Source: DAOOKJ01 sp035360795
Lineage (GTDB): Bacteria; Patescibacteriota; Minisyncoccia; UBA6257
Assembly (NCBI GenBank): GCA_035360795.1
Contig: DAOSBJ010000002.1
Span: forward strand, 1-53,973
Length of the DNA: 53,973 bases
Direction of reading: 5' to 3'
Notes under the pieces: generated by a model
What the model was told of the DNA's origin: nothing
The model's database searches: none
The model's input: only the letters and a program-made list of their open reading frames with translations
Shown: one piece after another, positions 48,640 to 53,973 of the stretch
Layout: each line of letters begins with the position of its first letter
Numbering within the stretch: position 1 is the stretch's first letter
Made by a program: the position numbers and the translations under genes

Positions 48640-50010
48640 TTATGCCACTTTAAATTTCTTTTTGATTTTTTGTTCCTCTTCTTCTAAAAGACTTTGATAT
48701 TTTTCTTTTGCTTTTTTGTTTAATGAATCCAACTCTTTATTTGATAACTTATTTAATTCTTCCATTCTTTTTAAAAGATAATCTCGGTTATTTTTTTTCG
48801 GGTTATCTAAAACTTCTTCCAGTAAGATATTCAAAATAATCCCCACTTTTGGCCCGGGTTTAATTTTTAAAGTTTTTAAAACATCATTACCATTAACTTT
48901 TAACATTTTTAAAGATGGCGCTTCGCCTGACATTTCTTTTAAAATCTTTTCTACTTTAAAAAGAAAATGACGCAACCGGAAAGGAGTAGCTTTGGGGCAG
49001 CCAGAGCCGATCCTGTCCGCTTCTCTTACTTGAGCCAACTCTCCAATATTTTCTTTGCCTACTTTTAGTAGCAATCGCCGAATAGAAGAATCAGTAGTTA
49101 TGCCTGGCTCATAAACAAATCCATGATAGCGGACTAATTTTAATATTTTATCTTTTATTTCATTTGGAAACGTTAATCTTTCTAAAATTTTATGGGTAAT
49201 TTTTGTGGAAACAATTTCGTGGTTGTAAAAAGTTGCTTCCTTGCCTTTACCTTGTTTTGTTTTAGGTTTGCCAATATCATGAAACAAACTTGCTAATCTT
49301 ACTTCTAAAGAGTAATTTCGTTTTGCTGCATAATCCAAAGACCTAATTAAGTGTTCAAAGACAGTAAAAAGGTGATGTTTGTTTTGAGTCATTCCAATTC
49401 CTTCTTCTAATTCTGGAATTATCTGTTTTAATAAACCAGTTTCTTGAAGAAGGATTATTCCTTTCATCGCATTTTCCGTCTGGATAATTTTTATCAATTC
49501 ATCCCTGATTCTTTCTTTGGCAATATAGTTTATCATTTTCGAATTTCTTTTGATTGCTTGAAGAGTTTCTTTTTCTATTTCAAAGTTAAGTTCGCAAGCA
49601 AACCTAATTGCCCTGATTAAACGCAAAGCATCCTCGTTAAACCTATCATTGGGGTTTCCGACTGCTCTGATAATTTTATTTTTTAAATCCTTTTTGCCCT
49701 TAAAGGGGTCAATTATTCTGTATTCTGTATTTTTAACTTTTGGGTTTTGCGTTATACTTTTGGCTTTTGGCTTTTGGCTTTTAGCTTCAAGGGCCAGGGC
49801 ATTAATGGTAAAGTCTCTACGAGCCAAATCTTCTTCTATTGTTTTAGCAAACTTAATTTCATCCGGATGCCTTTTATCAGAATATCTTCCCTCTTTCCGA
49901 AAAGTTGTAATTTCAATAATCTTTAGAGTTTCATCGAGAGAATCTGTTTTTACTGCTACGGTGCCGAATTGATTTTCATATAAACTGTTCTTAAATATTT
50001 TTTGGATTTG
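48640..50010 (-). CDS. CCA-adding enzyme / poly(A) polymerase family nucleotidyltransferase (5' end lost in gap)
   Basis: The frame is open from the gap edge at 50010 to the stop at 48640 (456 residues visible). Upstream of the internal TTG at 49827 the frame encodes SLYENQFGTVAV, IEITTFRKEGRYSD and RHPDEIKF, followed by EEDLARRDFTINALAL, all conserved in class II tRNA nucleotidyltransferases. The GGxxRD-type N-terminus is missing. An HD domain (LFHDIGKP) follows. The enzyme adds CCA to tRNA 3' ends, which most tRNAs here need. A Lys/Gln-rich insert after NALALEA is encoded by a heptamer array. The distal half is Lys-rich at the C-terminus. Confidence 0.9.
   Translation of the reverse strand, partial: QIQKIFKNSLYENQFGTVAVKTDSLDETLKIIEITTFRKEGRYSDKRHPDEIKFAKTIEEDLARRDFTINALALEAKSQKPKAKSITQNPKVKNTEYRIIDPFKGKKDLKNKIIRAVGNPNDRFNEDALRLIRAIRFACELNFEIEKETLQAIKRNSKMINYIAKERIRDELIKIIQTENAMKGIILLQETGLLKQIIPELEEGIGMTQNKHHLFTVFEHLIRSLDYAAKRNYSLEVRLASLFHDIGKPKTKQGKGKEATFYNHEIVSTKITHKILERLTFPNEIKDKILKLVRYHGFVYEPGITTDSSIRRLLLKVGKENIGELAQVREADRIGSGCPKATPFRLRHFLFKVEKILKEMSGEAPSLKMLKVNGNDVLKTLKIKPGPKVGIILNILLEEVLDNPKKNNRDYLLKRMEELNKLSNKELDSLNKKAKEKYQSLLEEEEQKIKKKFKVA
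49713..49787 (-). repeat. Coding heptamer array inside the CCA-adding enzyme gene
   Basis: On the plus strand the run reads TTATTCT GTATTCT GTATTTT TAACTTT TGGGTTT TGCGTTA TACTTTT and then GGCTTTT three times and AGCTT, all in 7-bp register. It encodes the extra segment between NALALEA and IIDPFKG, two blocks that are normally close together. Confidence 0.8.
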
Positions 50011-50110
50011 NNNNNNNNNNNNNNNNNNNNNNNNNNNNNNNNNNNNNNNNNNNNNNNNNNNNNNNNNNNNNNNNNNNNNNNNNNNNNNNNNNNNNNNNNN
50101 NNNNNNNNNN
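50011..50110. other. Scaffold gap of 100 N with real missing sequence
   Basis: No 55-nt overlap exists between the flanks (only TTTG is shared). The gap removes the N-terminus of the CCA-adding enzyme and any promoter between it and tRNA-Lys. Confidence 0.85.
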
Positions 50111-50114
50111 TTTG

Positions 50115-50187
50115 TCCCCCCAGCAGGACTCGAACCTGCAACTCACAGCTTAAGAGGCTGTTACTCTACCAATTGAGTTATGGGGGG
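50115..50187 (-). tRNA. tRNA-Lys(CTT)
   Basis: The acceptor CCCCCCA/TGGGGGG has 7 bp. The anticodon stem ACAGC/GCTGT encloses the loop CTCTTAA with anticodon CTT, and the T arm is AGGTTCGAGTCCT. The discriminator is A and the CCA is not encoded. It follows tRNA-Arg after 2 bases, so both come from one transcript. Confidence 0.93.
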
Positions 50188-50189
50188 AG

Positions 50190-50262
50190 TGCCCCCGAGA
50201 GGATTCGAACCTCTAATCTTGTGGTCCGAAGCCACACGCTCTTCCAATTGAACTACGGGGGC
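50190..50262 (-). tRNA. tRNA-Arg(TCG)
   Basis: The acceptor GCCCCCG/CGGGGGC has 7 bp. The anticodon stem TGTGG/CCACA encloses the loop CTTCGGA with anticodon TCG, and the T arm is AGGTTCGAATCCT. The discriminator is A and the CCA is not encoded. Confidence 0.95.
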
Positions 50263-50268
50263 ATTTGC

Positions 50269-50297
50269 ATTTTACAATAAAAGTGAATTTTATTCAA
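50269..50297 (-). promoter_or_regulatory. Promoter of tRNA-Arg / tRNA-Lys
   Basis: On the minus strand TTGAAT (50297-50292), 17 nt, and TAAAAT (50274-50269), 6 bases before the tRNA-Arg 5' end. Confidence 0.65.
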
Positions 50298-50347
50298 CAC
50301 TAAAATAGTATTGTTTTTAACAAACCAATCTTTTTCTAGTGAGGGGC

Positions 50348-50375
50348 TTGACACTCTAATATTGTGCTATATAAT
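50348..50375 (+). promoter_or_regulatory. Promoter of the giant cysteine-rich gene
   Basis: Consensus TTGACA (50348-50353), a 16-nt spacer and consensus TATAAT (50370-50375). This is one of the strongest promoters in the window. The 29 bases 50325-50353 closely match 1316-1343 before the DksA-like gene, and CTCTAATATTG follows in both (50354-50364; 1358-1368). Confidence 0.8.
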
Positions 50376-50413
50376 AAAGGTAGAGTAGCAAAAATAAAAA
50401 ATTATAAAAATTT

Positions 50414-53400
50414 ATGAAAAAATCTAGTTATCTTTATTTAAGTTTAGCAGTAATTTTACTGCTATCTTTTGGTTTAGTTAAACACCTTTTAGCCGCAGAT
50501 TGTCCAATTGAAACCGTGGGGCTTTCAAGAGACACTTATAATGATTTAAAAAACAACCCGGCAATTATTAATGAAGTAAAAGCCTTACAAACGATTTTTT
50601 CTAAAATTCCCAATATTGGCTGGCAGAACAATTACCAAATCACTGGTAATTTTGGTTTTGGCACTGAAGCACTTTTAAGAAGATTTCAAAAAGCCTATAA
50701 ACTCAACTCAACAGGAGTGTTAGACCAAGCTACAATTCAAAAACTTTGTGAAATCTGGGCTTATCAAAATAAAGTTTATACTCCGAGTGGGACTACGGCA
50801 GGGACAACTGAAAAAACGTCTTATCAGCAGAAAACAACTGACGGGACACAATATCAGCAACAAACTAATGAAACTGCAGGAGGAACTGCTGGAACTTATT
50901 CTCAAGGGTCGACTGATGGGGCATCAACAAAATGTGTTCATAAAGTTTGCGCTGAACCAGGGTTTTGTAAAGATAAAAATAATTGGTGTTGCATTTATTA
51001 TCAAGAATCTTCAAAATTTGATTGGAAGCCAGGTGAACCGTGCGTAGATGAATGCGAGTCAGACCAATATTGTGTAGACGTAATAAAGGAGAGAAAAGAA
51101 GCCAGCAAAGACCCGCGTTTTGCTTATGACTATAAAGAGTGTTATCGCTATAAATGCGATAATAATACTTATACCTGTCAAAAAGTTTTTGATACCTATG
51201 TTAAAAAAGACCAAAAATGTCCGGCAGAATTAAACCCTTCCTTAAACAAATGTACCCCTCCTGATATTGGCTGTAAACAAACAGATGTAAAAAAATGTGT
51301 GCGGGGAAAATGTTATCTATTTGCGCCCAAAGAGCAATATAAATATGAATGTGGTATCCAAACTCTAAATGTTCCTTTAGACCAAGCTTGTCCAGCAAGT
51401 GAATGTCAGCATCAGACAGGAGACGGCCTTATTGGAAATCCTATGAGTCAGGACTGTGAGAGACTGTATGGTGCCTGGAAGAATATGGGAAAAGGTGGTT
51501 ATTGTTATGTTGGAAAATGCGATTCAAACACTCATAAATGCAATACAGAAAAAGTTTATCCTGATCCTGGAAAAACTTGTGACGATTATACTAGCGAATG
51601 TGCTAATAATAATGACTGTCTTCCAAAACCAAAATCTGATTATTATTTTGATTCAACTGCTTGCGAGTGCAAAGAAGACAGTACAAAGGGTAAACTGACA
51701 TTAAGCGAATGTGAATTAAAAAAAGCAGAAGCAATTCAAAAACAAGAAGGAGGATGCAAGGGCTATCAAACATCCGAAGACTGGCTAAAAACCGTGGATT
51801 GTTCTTTAGGCAATTATACTGGTTCTCAGCCAGAATTTGAGTGTGGACAAAAATTGGGTTGTAAATGGTGTCCGGAATGTGTTTATGAAAGTAGGATTGG
51901 CGGAGAACATAATTTACCCCGAGGAGACCAGTCTTTAGGTAGGGGAATGTTCACTGGTTATCCCGGTGGTAAGTGTATTAAAATTAATGAAACCTGTGCT
52001 GGCACTTGGACAAAAGGAAGATGCGGAGCACAATGTAGTGTTCCTCAAGGAAAAACTGTTAGCGATAAAAATCCGGTAGAGTGCACCACTGGTTCTTATT
52101 GGGGAGATAAATGGGCTGAAAATAATTGCGATGATCCAAAAACTTGTGAAGCAGTTTGTTTATTAGGTGGTTGCGAATATACAGATAAACCATTCCGCGA
52201 AAGCTGTCCTCTTAATAAAACCTATGAACAATGTATGGGAAGTGGTTCTTGTGCTTGGGTTCATGAATGTCGGGGTAGTACCTGGTATTATGTTGGTGAT
52301 TTAACTATTAATACCTGTGTTCCAGGAAGTTGGTATTCTATGACTGATTATACTTATAAATGTGTCAAAGGGAAATGTAACGCCCAATGTGGCGATGATA
52401 GTGATTGTGGTCCAGGAAACAGATGTAACTTTTATTGTAAATGTGTTAGTGAAGGTGATTGTATTGGCGACAGTGATTTAGGTGACCCGCTTGTTTATGG
52501 AGAATGCCGTAATGGTTCAGTTAAGAATCCTTCAGATTATGTTTGGAAAGACAGTTGTAATGGTCCAAAAACATTAATAGAAGCCACTTTGACAGACAAA
52601 ACTAATTGTAGTTGCGGCCACCAAACTTTTGATTGTTCTCAAATATTGGTCAATGGAACTTGTAAAGACGGTAAATGTGTAAGTTCAACTGAAGGTAAAA
52701 AAACATATTGCGGTTGTCAAAATTTCCAAAAGATATGCAAAATAGAAGAAGAAGGAGGCGGCAATATTGGCGAAAAAATAGAATGTCGACCAGGAGATAC
52801 TTCTAATTGCCCGAGTTGTAAAAAGAGTTGCGATTGGGCAAAATGCGAAGAAAAAACCACTAGTGATTGGCGTTGTAAATCGTACTATAAAGAGGTGTCA
52901 AAAGAAGAGCAATGTCCTGAAAGCGACCCCTCTTGTATTGATAGAGTAAATAACAAACCCTGTACTCCTCCAAAATGTACTGATTTTACAGGCTATCGAT
53001 GTTTAACAGAAGATAAATGTGACTCAAACTTCAAAAAAACAGAAAAATACGGTTGCACTGGTCAAACAGTTTGTTGTAAAGAAAAAACTACTACTCCCAC
53101 AAAGTGTACTGATTTTTTAGGATATAGTTGTCTAGCAGAAGACAAGTGCGCTCCAGATACTAAAAAAACAGAAAAATACGATTGTACTGGTCAAACAGTT
53201 TGTTGTAAAGGAAAATCTCCTACCACTGTAAATTATTCTAAATGTGATAAAACAAGTTATACAAGCTTAGGAATAAAGTATTGGACCTATGCTTGTAGTT
53301 CTACTTCCAATCCTCAGGAAGATGATAGATGTGTTGGCAAAACTGGAAATGAGTTAGTGGAGTATTGCACTAATCTTCATGGTCCTCTTCCGCCTCCATC

Positions 53401-53973
53401 TACCTCTACTTCAACGCTAACCGGTTGTTTAGATAATAAAGCGAAAATATCAGTAGAAAAAACCTATTGCGATTATAGTAATTGTTCTAATTTAGGTTTT
53501 AATTATTCCACAATTATTGCTTTTATTCGTAATATTATTGCTGGTACTACGCCACCAGTTCAAACTGGCAAATGTGTCAAAACTGGTCAATATATCGAAG
53601 TTTGTCCTGAAAAGGCAGATGAGGTCCATCAATGTGGAACAAGCACAGATTGTCCTTGCCCAACAGGAGGAGAAACTTGCTCTTCAAAATATCCGGGCTA
53701 TGAGTGTGTTTCTTCTCCTTCTGAAAATTGTGAGCCCGGTACTTCAAAAGGTTCAATTTTAGATTGTCAGCCAAATAATCAAGTATGTTGTAAATCTCAA
53801 GTTATTTGTTGGCAATTAGACAAAGTTTGTTTGCCCGAATCTCAATGTCAACCAAACTCAATAGAATCTTTACAGCACGGTTGTGAGTCAGGATTCAAAT
53901 GTTGCAAGAAGGAAACTTCTACCACTGCTAAATGTTCTGATTATTCAAATCTAGGCTATCAGTGTCTATATTC
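50414..53973 (+). CDS. Giant cysteine-rich secreted protein with PG-binding-like domain (3' partial)
   Basis: The frame is open without a stop from the ATG at 50414 to the last base: at least 1186 residues, about 116 of them Cys by hand count. A signal peptide ends near LLAA-29 (MKKSSYLYLSLAVILLLSFG). A PG_binding_1-like domain (about 40-100) includes FGFGTEALLRRFQKAYKL. A Thr/Gln/Gly linker leads to many small Cys modules. Near the end are repeats of the form CxDxxGYxC..C..C..vCCK, starting at C855, C898 (43 residues apart), about C1089 and C1174, the last cut by the window edge. It is probably a disulfide-knotted surface or adhesion protein. No known family covers the whole. Confidence 0.88.
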   Translation, partial: MKKSSYLYLSLAVILLLSFGLVKHLLAADCPIETVGLSRDTYNDLKNNPAIINEVKALQTIFSKIPNIGWQNNYQITGNFGFGTEALLRRFQKAYKLNSTGVLDQATIQKLCEIWAYQNKVYTPSGTTAGTTEKTSYQQKTTDGTQYQQQTNETAGGTAGTYSQGSTDGASTKCVHKVCAEPGFCKDKNNWCCIYYQESSKFDWKPGEPCVDECESDQYCVDVIKERKEASKDPRFAYDYKECYRYKCDNNTYTCQKVFDTYVKKDQKCPAELNPSLNKCTPPDIGCKQTDVKKCVRGKCYLFAPKEQYKYECGIQTLNVPLDQACPASECQHQTGDGLIGNPMSQDCERLYGAWKNMGKGGYCYVGKCDSNTHKCNTEKVYPDPGKTCDDYTSECANNNDCLPKPKSDYYFDSTACECKEDSTKGKLTLSECELKKAEAIQKQEGGCKGYQTSEDWLKTVDCSLGNYTGSQPEFECGQKLGCKWCPECVYESRIGGEHNLPRGDQSLGRGMFTGYPGGKCIKINETCAGTWTKGRCGAQCSVPQGKTVSDKNPVECTTGSYWGDKWAENNCDDPKTCEAVCLLGGCEYTDKPFRESCPLNKTYEQCMGSGSCAWVHECRGSTWYYVGDLTINTCVPGSWYSMTDYTYKCVKGKCNAQCGDDSDCGPGNRCNFYCKCVSEGDCIGDSDLGDPLVYGECRNGSVKNPSDYVWKDSCNGPKTLIEATLTDKTNCSCGHQTFDCSQILVNGTCKDGKCVSSTEGKKTYCGCQNFQKICKIEEEGGGNIGEKIECRPGDTSNCPSCKKSCDWAKCEEKTTSDWRCKSYYKEVSKEEQCPESDPSCIDRVNNKPCTPPKCTDFTGYRCLTEDKCDSNFKKTEKYGCTGQTVCCKEKTTTPTKCTDFLGYSCLAEDKCAPDTKKTEKYDCTGQTVCCKGKSPTTVNYSKCDKTSYTSLGIKYWTYACSSTSNPQEDDRCVGKTGNELVEYCTNLHGPLPPPSTSTSTLTGCLDNKAKISVEKTYCDYSNCSNLGFNYSTIIAFIRNIIAGTTPPVQTGKCVKTGQYIEVCPEKADEVHQCGTSTDCPCPTGGETCSSKYPGYECVSSPSENCEPGTSKGSILDCQPNNQVCCKSQVICWQLDKVCLPESQCQPNSIESLQHGCESGFKCCKKETSTTAKCSDYSNLGYQCLY

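Noticed and set aside
49649..49972. Plus-strand 107-residue ORF
   Set aside because: It is antisense to conserved CCA-adding enzyme codons, without a family resemblance of its own.
50748..51698. Short ORFs in other frames at 50748-51047, 51201-51398 and 51456-51698
   Set aside because: All lie inside the uninterrupted giant Cys-rich frame and show no signals of their own.

Overview
The window is AT-rich, gene-dense DNA on the standard genetic code (UGA is a stop, for example in yidC and dnaN). It looks like a Candidate Phyla Radiation (Patescibacteria) genome, probably Parcubacteria-like. I infer this from small versions of core proteins (a 215-residue YidC, a PheT without its OB domain), very tight gene packing, a VirB4/PrgI/TrbL/VirB2-type secretion cluster with several tiny pilin-like genes, and large cysteine-rich secreted proteins. 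It is a draft scaffold with three 100-N gaps. Two of these (30396-30495 and 44406-44505) are flanked by identical 55-nt copies, so they are unjoined contig overlaps. The third (50011-50110) hides the start of a CCA-adding enzyme.

Layout. 1-5500: a cut-off membrane protein gene, a small helical protein, tRNA-Gly, a DksA/TraR-type zinc-finger protein, the ComM/YifB AAA+ ATPase, a LysM-M23 peptidase and rsmA. 5526-16886: a long co-directional surface/secretion block with two tandem MopE-like metal-binding secreted proteins, a secreted unknown, a TrbL/VirB6-like membrane protein, a Pro/Lys/Glu-rich unknown, PrgI, a TraC-like protein, the VirB4 ATPase, a small membrane protein, and a VirB2-like pilin domain fused to a putative LAS-type peptidase. 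16887-21386: the classic origin neighbourhood jag-yidC-rnpA-rpmH / dnaA-dnaN, with DnaA-box-like sites on both sides of dnaA. 21373-25037: a class A PBP, ruvC and yebC. 25218-34694: pheS, pheT, gyrB, a sortase, tRNA-Glu, tsaD and valS. 34682-37707: a PrsW-like protease, Hsp20, tRNA-Leu, and an ATP-grasp/methyltransferase pair ending at a strong terminator. 37756-41216 (minus): methyltransferase, solute-binding protein and three VirB2-like pilins. 41259-48373 (minus): an MBL-fold hydrolase with gyrA, then an unknown gene, trpS and an ABC-2 exporter. 48419-50262 (minus): four tRNA genes around the CCA-adding enzyme. From 50414 a giant cysteine-rich secreted protein (at least 1186 residues) runs off the right edge.

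How it fits together. The secretion ATPase and channel parts, the four VirB2-like pilins at two loci, the sortase, the PBP, the M23 and LAS-like peptidases and the secreted Cys-rich/MopE-like proteins suggest a cell-surface apparatus plus the wall-remodelling enzymes to install it. No relaxase or coupling protein is seen here. Promoters of the TTGACA / TATAAT type with about 17-nt spacing can be read upstream of many units, often very close to the start codon. Recurring 7-bp-periodic arrays occur in many spacers and inside two core enzyme genes. Several stem-loops lie at starts or in leaders: comM, pheT, a pilin gene, M23/rsmA and tRNA-Gly. No stretch over 300 bases lacks a gene.
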